Below are positions 10,951 to 23,817 of a DNA stretch of 64,000 nt, piece after piece. A program made the translations under genes and the position numbers. Source of the stretch: Symsagittifera roscoffensis (Eukaryota > Xenacoelomorpha > Acoela > Convolutidae). Position 1 is the first letter of the stretch. Every line of letters begins with the position of its first letter. Under the pieces are notes generated by a model. The model had not been told where the DNA came from, searched no databases, and was given only the letters and a program-made list of their open reading frames with translations. The stretch lies in the NCBI RefSeq assembly GCF_963678635.1, contig NC_087062.1:68974223-69038222 (forward strand). The letters are read 5' to 3'.

Positions 10951-12363
10951 CTGAAAACTGATGATATAGCTTAATGCCAGCCATCAACAGCATTTTATGT
11001 TCTGGTTTAACTGGATGTTGCCACATCTCGTTGATTTCATAGAGAAGGAGAAAATTTTTTCTGTCTAATTAAAAAGATTAGGGTATTTAAACAAAAAATA
11101 AGAGCAAAACTCATTTTTGCATTTTTTTTACTTTTTCAGGTTGTGATCGATAATTTTTTTGTACATAGTTTGCTTACTTATTTTTTTCAAAATCTAGTGA
11201 GGTCAAGAGTTTTGGCGCTAAAGAAAGTTCGTTTTTTATTTCGTAATCTCTTTGAAATCTAACCTTTGCAATTTTTGAGAAAGATCGTGAACTCTGGAAA
11301 GTTTTTCCAAAACGCTTGAAAAGCGACCTGAAACTCCCCTGTCGGGCATGGTATTTTTTGTGTACTTTTGATAGAGTAAATATATGGCAATGGGGGCTTT
11401 TTCTCAAAGACTAACTTGTCTGAGGTGAAATTGATAAAAAAAAATTAAGATGTGACTTTGAATTTTCCCTGAGCCAACTAAAATATTGACTTTGAGCACT
11501 CGTAGCGTTTCCGGGTCGCCAAAATTATATATAAATTTTTGTTTACTGTCAAATCTCAAACAATTTTGAGTAGCATGTATAATTAATTTTTCTTCTTGCT
11601 GATAAAACAAATTCTGGTTCATTGCTTATGATTTAAGCAGTTCGATATCAGTTTCATCTATTTGGTAGGGCTAACTGAAATAAAATTTTGTTTATATTGG
11701 GCTGAAAGGGTGTAGCAAATGCGAGAGTTGGTGTTTTATTTTTGTCCAGATTCTTGATGTTTTTCAAGATTAGACGAGCATCAGAGTTGTTTGTAACAAC
11801 GTCAGGATTATGCTCCACCCTTGTTTTAAAACAAATTATGTCATCTGTAAATGATGTTGCTTGATATTATAAAATCATATTTTTTGCGGTGCGGTTCCAG
11901 TTCGGAGGTGTTTTGGTTTTTTTTTAAAGTTGTACTCGGTGCCTTATACCACCATAATTTGTTTGTTAGTCTTTGGAAAATAAAGTAAGAGCAAAAGACA
12001 TTTTCAACATTGAAACTCATAGGTCGGTATAAAGGCAATAGAACGGTATAAGGGGAATAAATGAAAATCCTAAGAATATTTTGTTGTCTTCAAATGGCAG
12101 CATGTAAAGTCACTCTGTTTTTAACATTCGATTGAGGGATTAATTCTTGACTAATCGAAATGCAGTTTGTTTGGATTTGATAATGGCTTCTCTGGCCTGT
12201 GATCCCAGCTCACCCTCTGATCCCTTTTTCTAAAAATATTGGGCTTTAAAGGTTATAAAATTGGCCAATTGGGCCAATTGGAGACAAATAAAGCTCAATA
12301 TACTTCGCGATATTAGTATATTTTGATGTATCGTGCCAATAATTTGAACTGCTGAAACGACTC
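10951..12363. repeat. 1,413 bp tandem duplication, copy 2
   Basis: Starts with the same CTGAAAACTGATGATATAGC as copy 1 and follows it to about 12363, where it ends in GAACTGCTGAAACGA and turns into unrelated sequence. Differences are scattered single-base changes and homopolymer length changes, which points to a recent duplication or to assembly duplication of two haplotypes. Confidence 0.9.
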
Positions 12364-12413
12364 GAAACAAAAATTAGTTATCGTTCAATCAACTTCGAAG
12401 GCCCGCTAAAAAA

Positions 12414-14708
12414 AACTTTTTTTTGATCATTATTGACGTGATGTTTTAGACATCTTCTTCCGATACAGAAAAAAAAGAAAAGCCAAAGTTCTGAAGATCT
12501 ATCAATTTTAAATTCGTTCTCGAGCTTTACAAGATCTTTTTGTTTGAAGCATTGCTACAAAAACGCAAAGCTAAACAGTTTGCCAGCCCCTCCTCATAAA
12601 TTAGCATCCCGAAGAAAAAATAATTGCCCTGGGATTTTGTTGCTTGTGCACAGATCAAGTTCTCGCGTTTAGTACGTTTTCCCAAATTCAGCAAAAAAAA
12701 ATGTTTTTTTTTCAGAAAAAAATGAACAAAATTGAACAGGAAAAATGTTTGAATTTTACAATAAAATGAACAAAAAAACACAACTTTCATACTGGTTTTA
12801 CAAAAATTGAAAAAAGGTTTGGAAAAACTACAAATCAAACTCGTCTTCGTAAAAAAAACAGAAAAGTTTGGACTCCAGGTAGTTTTTCGAAAAACACCAG
12901 GTACTTTTTATTCTTTCTGAATTTACGCATCGAAAAAAAAAATGTTTTTATACAGCGGCGTCTCTTTGCATGCTTTCGGATACCCTCCCACCCACATATT
13001 AAGGTGGACTCACCTGGAATAAAATTGGGTGCCAAAAGGTGGGCTCCAAGGGGAGTTTGGGAATAAAACTTCGCGGTTTTGCACCAAGTTTAATATGTAT
13101 GCAGAGCCAAAAAAAGACGCAATTGATCAATTTTTTCAAATTTCTTGTGTTCTAGACAGTTTTTGTGGCAAACATTTTGAATTTACTGAACGATGATATC
13201 CGCTTTTTTTTCAAACACAATGGAAGGTAATCTTCATAGTGCCTAAGCTATAACGTGATTTGTTTCGTAGTTCACTACGATACCCAGTTATTTGACTTTC
13301 CTACGATAATTTGGTGAGATATGGAAAAAAAAGAAAACGTGTGCAAACTAGTGTGACCTTTTTTAGAATGACTAGCAAATGACTAGCGAAATCTAACAAA
13401 ATTTTTTGAACCGTTAGTTTGGTGCAATACCAGATACACTAGCATGAATTGAACATAGCTGATAGAACATTTGGGGAGTAATTTTAGGGTTTTTATGGGC
13501 TAAAGAAAAAGGTGGTTTTTCCATCACTCAGCTTTTTCGGTTCGTCGCACAAAATGATTAGCTCGTTATTACTTGATCCATAGTCACAACGGATGAAAAA
13601 TTCAGGAGTATCAAAAATTGGCTTAAAGTGTGGCATATCAACATCTAGCTGCTTACGTGCCCGCGTAATTGTTCAAAATAGTTTGTCTTTAAGTGGAATG
13701 GGCAAAATGAGTACCCAATTAAATTTTCCTTTTTTCGAACCGCACTGTTAACTTCAAAATTCAAGGTAACTTTCACGCTCTTTCAAACTTTTGACGCAAT
13801 TATGTGCATCTGGTTTTTAAACTTAAAAGTCCTGTTTTTGCTCTCTGCGCGTTTATCAATTCGTTAGTTTCTCAATTGGCAGATGCTCGACCTTCCTGTG
13901 CAAATCCAGCTCTCGGTATTTTTTTGCTTTGGAAAAAATTGTGTACCGACGCAATAAGAGTTGGCTTTGTTTTAGTTGAAACTGTGATTTCGAAAGAAAA
14001 CTCAATCATAGTTAGTTTTCGGTGGTGTCAATTGCTTATAGATTGAGTAAAGCATAAAATTTAGGACACCATATTCTGAAGAAAACATCAAAGAGGTGGC
14101 ATATCAACATCGAGCTGCTTACGTGCGCGCGCAGCCGTTCAAATTAGTTTGTCTTTAGTTGGAGTGCACAAGTTGAGTACACAAACCAATTTTTAAACCG
14201 CACTGGTTACTTCAAAACTCGAAGTACATTTCTTGTTCTTTTAAGTTTTGATAAACTTTTTCCGCTGAATTTTCATGTTTACTCTTTGCGCGTCTCTATC
14301 AATTTTTCAACTTCTGTAATGTCAGATTCTTGAAGTTTTTGAGCAAACCAAGTTTTTGATATATATACTTTTTTCACTTTGAGTGAAACTAGTGTACCAA
14401 CGCCATAAGAGTTCGAAAAATGACTCAATCATTTTTTGTTTCTGGTGATTCCAATTGCCTATAAATTGATTGCAGCAAAAATGTAGAACACATTCTCACG
14501 AAAAACATCAAAAGGGTGCTCCTAGAATCAGCTGGGCCTTCAGAACACTATAACAGAGCAGTAAAAACAATATGCATCAAAAAATGAGTTGAATGTTCAA
14601 TTGCTCTATGTTTACATCGATTATCTCACCGCAAACGGATTTTCCACAAGTATATGAAATTCACAGGCCATGATTATCCAAGTTGTCAGGTTTATTATGC
14701 AAAAAAAA
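12414..14708. repeat. Long duplicated segment, copy A
   Basis: Starts at the T-run before GATCATTATTGACGTGATG. It matches 14871-17165 at a constant offset of 2,457 bp and is almost identical to it. It stops at the poly-A after AGGTTTATTATGC, where the other copies continue with TTTTGTTATTATT. A GTG-started 80-codon frame at 13804 recurs in every copy but shows no domain. I treat it as a repeat by-product. Confidence 0.88.
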
Positions 14709-14870
14709 ATTTGGCAGATGCTCGACCTTCCTGTGCAAATCCAGCTCTCGGTATTTTTTTGCTTTGGAAAAAATTGTGTACCGACGCAATAAGAGTTGGC
14801 TTTGTTTTAGTTGAAACTGTGATTTCGAAAGAAAACTCAATCATAGTTAGTTTTCGGTGGTGTCAATTGA
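14709..14870. repeat. Short extra copy of 13,875-14,036 inserted at a junction
   Basis: From TTGGCAGATGCTCGACC to GGTGTCAATTG this block repeats an internal piece of copy A. It sits exactly between copy A and copy B, so copy A ends in a re-used fragment of itself. This looks like template switching or unequal repair at the junction. Confidence 0.85.
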
Positions 14871-16059
14871 CTTTTTTTTTTGATCATTATTGACGTGATG
14901 TTTTAGACATCTTCTTCCGATACAGAAAAAAAAGAAAAGCCAAAGTTCTGAAGATCTATCAATTTTAAATTCGTTCTCGAGCTTTACAAGATCTTTTTGT
15001 TTGAAGCATTGCTACAAAAACGCAAAGCTAAACAGTTTGCCAGCCCCTCCTCATAAATTAGCATCCCGAAGAAAAAATAATTGCCCTGGGATTTTGTTGC
15101 TTGTGCACAGATCAAGTTCTCGCGTTTAGTACGTTTTCCCAAATTCAGCAAAAAAAATGTTTTTTTTTTCAGAAAAAAATGAACAAAATTGAACAGGAAA
15201 AATGTTTGAATTTTACAATAAAATGAACAAAAAAACACAACTTTCATACTGGTTTTACAAAAATTGAAAAAAGGTTTGGAAAAACTACAAATCAAACTCG
15301 TCTTCGTAAAAAAAAACAGAAAAGTTTGGACTCCAGGTAGTTTTTCGAAAAACACCAGGTACTTTTTATTCTTTCTGAATTTACGCATCGAAAAAAAAAT
15401 GTTTTTATACAGCGGCGTCTCTTTGCATGCTTTCGGATACCCTCCCACCCACATATTAAGGTGGACTCACCTGGAATAAAATTGGGTGCCAAAAGGTGGG
15501 CTCCAAGGGGAGTTTGGGAATAAAACTTCGCGGTTTTGCACCAAGTTTAATATGTATGCAGAGCCAAAAAAAGACGCAATTGATCAATTTTTTCAAATTT
15601 CTTGTGTTCTAGACAGTTTTTGTGGCAAACATTTTGAATTTACTGAACGATGATATCCGCTTTTTTTTCAAACACAATGGAAGGTAATCTTCATAGTGCC
15701 TAAGCTATAACATGATTTGTTTCGTAGTTCACTACGATACCCAGTTATTTGACTTTCCTACGATAATTTGGTGAGATATGGAAAAAAAAGAAAACGTGTG
15801 CAAACTAGTGTGACCTTTTTTAGAATGACTAGCAAATGACTAGCGAAATCTAACAAAATTTTTTGAACCGTTAGTTTGGTGCAATACCAGATACACTAGC
15901 ATGAATTGAACATAGCTGATAGAACATTTGGGGAGTAATTTTAGGGTTTTTATGGGCTAAAGAAAAAGGTGGTTTTTCCATCACTCAGCTTTTTCGGTTC
16001 GTCGCACAAAATGATTAGCTCGTTATTACTTGATCCATAGTCACAACGGATGAAAAATT
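14871..16059. repeat. Long duplicated segment, copy B, 5' part
   Basis: Matches copy A at offset 2,457 from the GATCATTATTGACG block onward. This 5' part is present only in A and B. The third copy (C) begins at CAGGAGTATC and therefore matches only from 16060 of copy B. Confidence 0.88.
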
Positions 16060-19000
16060 CAGGAGTATCAAAAATTGGCTTAAAGTGTGGCATATCAACA
16101 TCTAGCTGCTTACGTGCCCGCGTAATTGTTCAAAATAGTTTGTCTTTAAGTGGAATTGGCAAAATGAGTACCCAATTAAATTTTCCTTTTTTCGAACCGC
16201 ACTGTTAACTTCAAAATTCAAGGTAACTTTCACGCTCTTTCAAACTTTTGACGCAATTATGTGCATCTGGTTTTTAAACTTAAAAGTCCTGTTTTTGCTC
16301 TCTGCGCGTTTATCAATTCGTTAGTTTCTCAATTGGCAGATGCTCGACCTTCCTGTGCAAATCCAGCTCTCGGTATTTTTTTGCTTTGGAAAAAATTGTG
16401 TACCGACGCAATAAGAGTTGGCTTTGTTTTAGTTGAAACTGTGATTTCGAAAGAAAACTCAATCATAGTTAGTTTTCGGTGGTGTCAATTGCTTATAGAT
16501 TGAGTAAAGCATAAAATTTAGGCCACCATATTCTGAAGAAAACATCAAAGAGGTGGCATATCAACATCGAGCTGCTTACGTGCGCGCGCAGCCGTTCAAA
16601 TTAGTTTGTCTTTAGTTGGAGTGCACAAGTTGAGTACACAAACCAATTTTTAAACCGCACTGGTTACTTCAAAACTCGAAGTACATTTCTTGTTCTTTTA
16701 AGTTTTGATAAACTTTTTCCGCTGAATTTTCATGTTTACTCTTTGCGCGTCTCTATCAATTTTTCAACTTCTGTAATGTCAGATTCTTGAAGTTTTTGAG
16801 CAAACCAAGTTTTTGATATATATACTTTTTTCACTTTGAGTGAAACTAGTGTACCAACGCCATAAGAGTTCGAAAAATGACTCAATCATTTTTTGTTTCT
16901 GGTGATTCCAATTGCCTATAAATTGATTACAGCAAAAATGTAGAACACATTCTCACGAAAAACATCAAAAGGGTGCTCCTAGAATCAGCTGGGCCTTCAG
17001 AACACTATAACAGAGCAGTAAAAACAATATGCATCAAAATATGAGTTGAATGTTCAATTGCTCTATGTTTACATCGATTATCTCACCGCAAACGGATTTT
17101 CCACAAGTATATGAAATTCACAGGCCATGATTATCCAAGTTGTCAGGTTTATTATGCAAAAAAAAATTTTGTTATTATTTTTTAAAACTTTGATCTCTGC
17201 ATAAAGTATTTCAAATTGTATTAGAAAACGATAAAATGTTGTAAAAACTTTTTAAAAGCCTCTTATTGTCAGACGAACCTCCTCACCAAAACTACTAGAT
17301 TACCCCAGATACTAAAAACTGAGTATAATTACGAGGTCAGTGTGTGCATTCTGTGCATTGTAAGCGGATTCTACAACATGCCAAAATCAGATTCGTCGCG
17401 GAATCAACAACGTTATTACTGTTTTAAAATTATCTTTGCTGTTTTGAATTCCACAAACAAGTACCACAAAGTCTGTTAAGCTCACAATTGCCTCAAAAAT
17501 AAGCAATTTTGCAGATTCTGCAACAAATTTTGCGGAATGTGAAACAGTTTCTGGAATCCAACCACAGTTAATAAGACTTGTTTTGTTAAAATGAGCGGTC
17601 GCAGAATCCAGTCTTTAAGCGGAATCCGCAAGTTATTCGCGGAATCCGCAATCTCTAAGTGGAATCGACAAATCATAATTGGAGTCCGCTTTTTGTTTGC
17701 AGACTCCAGTTATCTAACTGTGCACATGTAGTAGCGTTTTAAATACATCTGATTTTTTGAAGTGGTCACCTTAAAATAATCAACTACCAAATGAAATACC
17801 AAACGCTCGATCTCAATTCCCGTCCAAAATTTTGGTCTCAACTCCTGTCAAACGCCCAATTTCGGTTTAAATTCTTGTACTCAAGCAACCTGGATTGTGA
17901 TTCCGTCTATCCCATTTCATGTTTTTTCCTCATCAAGCCAACGCATTTGTGTAGTGCCGAAAAGCCCTAACTCTAGTCTGATCCATGTGAAAGACGCCAA
18001 GCAGATAACAACTACCTCCTAATTGAACTTGAAACAGTTGAAGTAAAAAATCTTATGCCCTACTATTAGCCAGAAAATGATTTAGACACAAAACAAATGC
18101 GAAATTAACAATAGCAAGAATAACAAAAAGCCATTAAACTAGGCTTGTGGTAATTCCTCGTTCTTATTTGGCTTGAATCAAGAGCCTGTCTACCTCAAAC
18201 CTCAATAAATTTTAGCAAAGAGCCGAATGGTTTAAGATAACAAAAACAAAACGTAAAATGCTGGTTTCGGACGGAACAACTATCATATCAAAATACAAGC
18301 ACGTTCATGTGTAAAATTTTACGCTGACTCAATAGTACACTCATTGAAAGAAAAACGACCGTAAAATTTTGGACAACGACCGAAAGTTTTTTATGGAGTG
18401 ATGTGATGTATGAAAAATTTTCGCAACGTTTCCAAAATTTGACAACTGTTTTGCGGGCTTATATCTTCTCAACTTCAAAGGTGGTTGACCAAGTTTTGTT
18501 CATGACTGAAACCATTTATATGCGTGATTGAGACATGCAAGGGAAAGAAAGTTTCCTTCGTAACAATTGATACTTTCATAATTCTTAACATTAAAAAAAG
18601 GAACAAAACGAGTACCTATCAGAAAACCGAAACATCCACCACCATTTTTCAAATTCTGACCTACTCTAACAAGGTTGTTCTTTTTTTGTATTAATTTGGA
18701 AAAATATCCTGAAAAAAACAAGCTAAATTCATCTCGTTCTCTCAACACTCTAGAGGATGACATTTTCAATTTTAATTTATAATTTTCTAATCAAAGATCC
18801 AAACAATTTCCCCTTACAAACAACCTGACGAATTTTAAGCAACGTCCAACAAATACTTTGTTGTGACAAAATCTTTTATTTTTAACAATAATGCGTTAAT
18901 GCGCTAGTCTTCAATAAAAAATACCTTTTGATAATGAAAAAAGTTGTTTCGACAACAACAACCTAATTTTTTGATCATTGATCTTACGAATTTGCTCATC

Positions 19001-19115
19001 AGAAAGTGGCAAAGTAGGATTCTTCTTTCATAATTGTACCCATCCGTAGTACAACTTCTCCATTTTCAGAGGTTTTCTGAATTCATCCGTATCCTTTTGC
19101 CTAAATTCGCATTCG
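16060..19115. repeat. 3,056 bp tandem unit, copy 1 (copy B 3' part plus tail)
   Basis: Begins CAGGAGTATCAAAAATTGG and runs to ...AAATTCGCATTCG just before the same words restart at 19116, a constant offset of 3,056 bp. It contains the 20-bp GCGGAATCCGCA minisatellite near 17.5 kb and, near its end, a segment (18348-18748) that also occurs at 23.8-24.2 kb. A few bases are private to this copy (for example GGAATTGGC where A and C have GGAATGGGC), so copy C is not a simple copy of the present copy B. Confidence 0.9.
17510..17720. repeat. Short ~20 bp minisatellite, GCGGAATCCGCA core
   Basis: About ten degenerate units with a near-palindromic core (GCGGAATCCGC, GCAGAATCCAG, GTGGAATCGAC, GGAGTCCGC) at 18-22 bp spacing. 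Related isolated words occur near 17365 and near 22810, so the motif is scattered through this region. Confidence 0.6.
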
Positions 19116-21946
19116 CAGGAGTATCAAAAATTGGCTTAAAGTGTGGCATATCAACATCTAGCTGCTTACGTGCCCGCGTAATTGTTCAAAATAGTTTGTC
19201 TTTAAGTGGAATGGGCAAAATGAGTACCCAATTAAATTTTCCTTTTTTCGAACCGCACTGTTAACTTCAAAATTCAAGGTAACTTTCACGCTCTTTCAAA
19301 CTTTTGACGCAATTATGTGCATCTGGTTTTTAAACTTAAAAGTCCTGTTTTTGCTCTCTGCGCGTTTATCAATTCGTTAGTTTCTCAATTGGCAGATGCT
19401 CGACCTTCCTGTGCAAATCCAGCTCTCGGTATTTTTTTGCTTTGGAAAAAATTGTGTACCGACGCAATAAGAGTTGGCTTTGTTTTAGTTGAAACTGTGA
19501 TTTCGAAAGAAAACTCAATCATAGTTAGTTTTCGGTGGTGTCAATTGCTTATAGATTGAGTAAAGCATAAAATTTAGGACACCATATTCTGAAGAAAACA
19601 TCAAAGAGGTGGCATATCAACATCGAGCTGCTTACGTGCGCGCGCAGCCGTTCAAATTAGTTTGTCTTTAGTTGGAGTGCACAAGTTGAGTACACAAACC
19701 AATTTTTAAACCGCACTGGTTACTTCAAAACTCGAAGTACATTTCTTGTTCTTTTAAGTTTTGATAAACTTTTTCCGCTGAATTTTCATGTTTACTCTTT
19801 GCGCGTCTCTATCAATTTTTCAACTTCTGTAATGTCAGATTCTTGAAGTTTTTGAGCAAACCAAGTTTTTGATATATATACTTTTTTCACTTTGAGTGAA
19901 ACTAGTGTACCAACGCCATAAGAGTTCGAAAAATGACTCAATCATTTTTTGTTTCTGGTGATTCCAATTGCCTATAAATTGATTACAGCAAAAATGTAGA
20001 ACACATTCTCACGAAAAACATCAAAAGGGTGCTCCTAGAATCAGCTGGGCCTTCAGAACACTATAACAGAGCAGTAAAAACAATATGCATCAAAATATGA
20101 GTTGAATGTTCAATTGCTCTATGTTTACATCGATTATCTCACCGCAAACGGATTTTCCACAAGTATATGAAATTCACAGGCCATGATTATCCAAGTTGTC
20201 AGGTTTATTATGCAAAAAAAAATTTTGTTATTATTTTTTTAAACTTTGATCTCTGCATAAAGTATTTCAAATTGTATTAGAAAACGATAAAATGTTGTAA
20301 AAACTTTTTAAAAGCCTCTTATTGTCAGACGAACCTCCTCACCAAAACTACTAGATTACCCCAGATACTAAAAACTGAGTATAATTACGAGGTCAGTGTG
20401 TGCATTCTGTGCATTGTAAGCGGATTCTACAACATGCCAAAATCAGATTCGTCGCGGAATCAACAACGTTATTACTGTTTTAAAATTATCTTTGCTGTTT
20501 TGAATTCCACAAACAAGTACCACAAAGTCTGTTAAGCTCACAATTGCCTCAAAAATAAGCAATTTTGCAGATTCTGCAACAAATTTTGCGGAATGTGAAA
20601 CAGTTTCTGGAATCCAACCACAGTTAATAAGACTTGTTTTGTTAAAATGAGCGGTCGCAGAATCCAGTCTTTAAGCGGAATCCGCAAGTTATTCGCGGAA
20701 TCCGCAATCTCTAAGTGGAATCGACAAATCATAATTGGAGTCCGCTTTTTGTTTGCAGACTCCAGTTATCTAACTGTGCACATGTAGTAGCGTTTTAATT
20801 ACATCTGATTTTTCGAAGTGGTCACCTTAAAATAATCAACTACCAAATGAAATACCAAACGCTCGATCTCAATTCCCGTCCAAAATTTTGGTCTCAACTC
20901 CTGTCAAACGCCCAATTTCGGTTTAAATTCTTGTACTCAAGCAACCTGGATTGTGATTCCGTCTATCCCATTTCATGTTTTTTCCTCATCAAGCCAACGC
21001 ATTTGTGTAGTGCCGAAAAGCCCTAACTCTAGTCTGATCCATGTGAAAGACGCCATGCAGATAACAACTACCTCCTAATTGAACTTGAAACAGTTGAAGT
21101 AAAAAATCTTATGCCCTACTATGATTTAGAAAATGATTTAGACACAAAACAAATGCGAAATTAACAATAGCAAGAATAACAAAAAGCCATTAAACTAGGC
21201 TTGTGGTAATTCCTCGTTCTTATTTGGCTTGAATCAAGAGCCTGTCTACCTCAAACCTCAATAAATTTTAGCAAAGAGCCGAATGGTTTAAGATAACAAA
21301 AACAAAACGTAAAAAGCTGGTTTCGGACGGAACAACTATCATATCAAAATACAAGCACGTTCATGTGTAAAATTTTACGCTGACTCAATAGTACACTCAT
21401 TGAAAGAAAAACTACCGTAAAATTAAAAAAAGGAACAAAACGAGTACCTATCAGAAAACCGAAACATCCACCACCATTTTTCAAATTCTGACCTACTCTA
21501 ACAAGGTTGTTCTTTTTTTTGTATTAATTTGGAAAAATATCCTGAAAAAAACAAGCTAAATTCATCTCGTTCTCTCAACACTCTAGAGGATGACTATTTC
21601 AATTTTAATTTATAATTTTCTAATCAAAGATCCAAACAATTTCCCCTTACAAACAACCTGACGAGTTTTAAGCAACGTCCAACAAATACTTTGTTGTGAC
21701 AAAATCTTTTATTTTTAACAATAATGCGTTAATGCGCTAGTCTTCAATAAAAAATACCTTTTGATAATGAAAAAAGTTGTTTCGACAACAACAACCTAAT
21801 TTTTTGATCATTGATCTCACGAATTTGCTCATCAGAAAGTGGCAAAGTAGGATTCTTCTTTCATAATTGTACCCATCCGTAGTACAACTTCTCCATTTTC
21901 AGAGGTTTTCTGAATTCATCCGTAACCTTTTGCCTAAATTCGCATT
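19116..21946. repeat. 3,056 bp tandem unit, copy 2 (copy C), with internal deletion
   Basis: Follows 16060-19115 closely and ends at the same AAATTCGCATT. It is about 225 bp shorter because the stretch equivalent to roughly 18365-18593 is missing: ACCGTAAAATT joins directly to AAAAAAAGGAAC at about 21424. It carries its own copy of the 20-bp minisatellite at about 20565-20775. Confidence 0.9.
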
Positions 21947-22084
21947 TGTCTAATTTTGCCGCCTCCGGCAGCTGACTCATTGGTCACAATAGCTAGTGTT
22001 TATAACGTCAATTTGAAAAGTCACTGAATTAATCTTATTGAATATATCGTTCCCACAGTTTTGCTCGCATTATGATGTTTGTAA

Positions 22085-22157
22085 GACGATGTGACCGAGT
22101 GGTTAACTGCTAATCCAATACGGTTTCCACGCGTTGGTTCGAATCCCATCTCTGTCG
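22085..22157 (+). pseudogene. tRNA-Ser(GCU) relic with 9-nt deletion
   Basis: The 73 bases align end to end with a typical metazoan tRNA-Ser(GCU) of 82: GACGATG acceptor start, ACCGAGTGGTTAA A-box region (one base off consensus), anticodon loop CTGCTAA, serine-type variable arm, perfect B box GGTTCGAATCC and a 3' end CATCTCTGTCG. Exactly 9 bases are missing between GGTTAA and CTGCTAA. They should form the 3' half of the D stem and the 5' half of the anticodon stem, so it cannot fold. No tail or SINE body was recognised, so I call it a tRNA pseudogene. A tRNA-derived SINE is the alternative. Confidence 0.75.
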
Positions 22158-23200
22158 AATTGTTCAATTGTGAAAACAATTGAAAATATTTTTGAGTGAA
22201 TACAACTTAGCTTTCGAATTATCCAGTCTTAATTTTTCTTGCAGTTTCAAATGACATTATTTCTTAAAAATTGTACTCTCCCCAAAATAGGGTAGTACTA
22301 TGACAGAGTGGTCTCTTTAAAAAACCAGGTCCATTGAAAATAGGACATTTAGAGCTCTGAAAATGTTTATCAGTTATGGCTTAGCCATTCAAAAAGATGT
22401 TTTGTCAGGTTATTTTAGCGATGCGCACAGCATAAGCACAGCATACGTACAGCACTTGTCAAATGCACAGCATAAATATATAAATATATATATATGTATA
22501 TGCTGAGCATTGTGTTTCCAAACATATTCAACGCATTAACTCCAAATAATGAGTTTTTTCGGTGTCCGGTTTCCAAAACTATGATGTAAAAATTTATTGT
22601 TCGAATTTGTACCCCAAACACTAAAAGGTGACTTTCACCGATTTATTCAAGCAATGTTTTAAGTTTTGATAATGGGTTCCTCTGACAATGGTTTAGTCTT
22701 TGCTTTTAAATTCCGCTTTGCTATAGATAAGAATTCCAGCTCGAGATTTTAAGTGTTCACATGCAAGTTCAGGAATAAATCAAATACAGAATCCACTCAC
22801 AGCTTGTGGATTCCGCTGACAAATTTTGCGGAATACACTTACAGTTGCTCAATACAGAACAGCTAGCTATACTCGCTCGTTGCGAAACCCGCGGCACAAC
22901 AATTGTGTCGTTAAAACTTACATTACAAATATTTGTACGCAGAAGCCACGGAATTTTTCTGGGTGGAATTTACTAAAAATTTGGTACATACAGCAATCCA
23001 GGAACGTACAGACACAAACTTATGCACTTACCAGTGCACAATTTGGCATCGTCATGCTCAAGCTTTCTGGTAATTGAAAATATTGATACCGAAAATAAGC
23101 TATACAGTAACTTTTATTAATGAAAGTTGCTGTAAAAAATTGGCTTTGCATCATGTAGAGATACTATTGGACAAATAGCTACCCTCAATTCAAGTAGATT
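22158..23200. other. Unassigned stretch with small AT and CACAGCATA repeats
   Basis: No gene recognised. CACAGCATA occurs three times between about 22427 and 22472, next to an (AT)n run at about 22470-22502. The word TTGTGGATTCCGCTGAC near 22805 resembles the 20-bp minisatellite at 17.5 kb. Confidence 0.4.
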
Positions 23201-23817
23201 TGAGTTGATCAAAATTTATCTGGGATATACAAAGTTTCCGCTGAATTCTTTTAGCTCGATCGAAAAAAATGGTCTGATTAGAAAACATATCTAAGCAGAA
23301 AGATTCCGTCACTTGTTTTGAAAACTGCAAAATTAGTATGATCACATGTCTAATATCTGCCTTTTTTCAATTGTGCCGTGTGTGGTTTTCTTTTCCAACA
23401 AAAACCGCTTTCAAATAGTCAGTTTTAGAAGGAAGACTTGAGGTATCATCTGAAATATCGTCTTTGGCTCTAAATTGAAAAGCAACTTCACTTTCGATGA
23501 TTATTTGTAATATGAGGTAAGATGTTGATTTCAAGCAAGCCATGTAATCATCTTAATAGACTAGCAGACATTAGATACATTACAAAACGTCTGGGTGAGG
23601 AAACAAATTTGCATAATATTCCATTAAAATTGTTAGGATTTTTTCAAATCTGAAAATATATCGTCTTTAATACTCTCTATCATGCTCAGGGCTTATGAGC
23701 AATATTCTAAAAACTAACTTAACAAAATAGATTGAAGCAAACTACCGGTTCGAGGTTGTGTTTTCATGATCAGACGGTCGCGACCAAATTTTGGCATTTC
23801 TTGATTGCCGCGACCAA
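23201..23817. repeat. 1,015 bp-offset duplication, copy 1
   Basis: TGAGTTGATCAAAATTTATC to GCCGCGACCAAAA. It repeats at 24216-24832 with few differences. Its right end contains the palindrome GGTCGCGACC and the first units of the GC-rich motif that becomes the large satellite downstream. Confidence 0.88.

Noticed and set aside
9652-12038. Repeated - strand ORFs of 65-114 codons in the 1,413 bp duplication
   Set aside because: The copies end differently because of homopolymer changes. Composition is that of AT-rich random frames, with no domain.
13804-19559. An 80-codon ORF repeated at 13804, 16261 and 19317
   Set aside because: It starts with GTG, shows no domain, and is repeated only because the surrounding DNA is duplicated.
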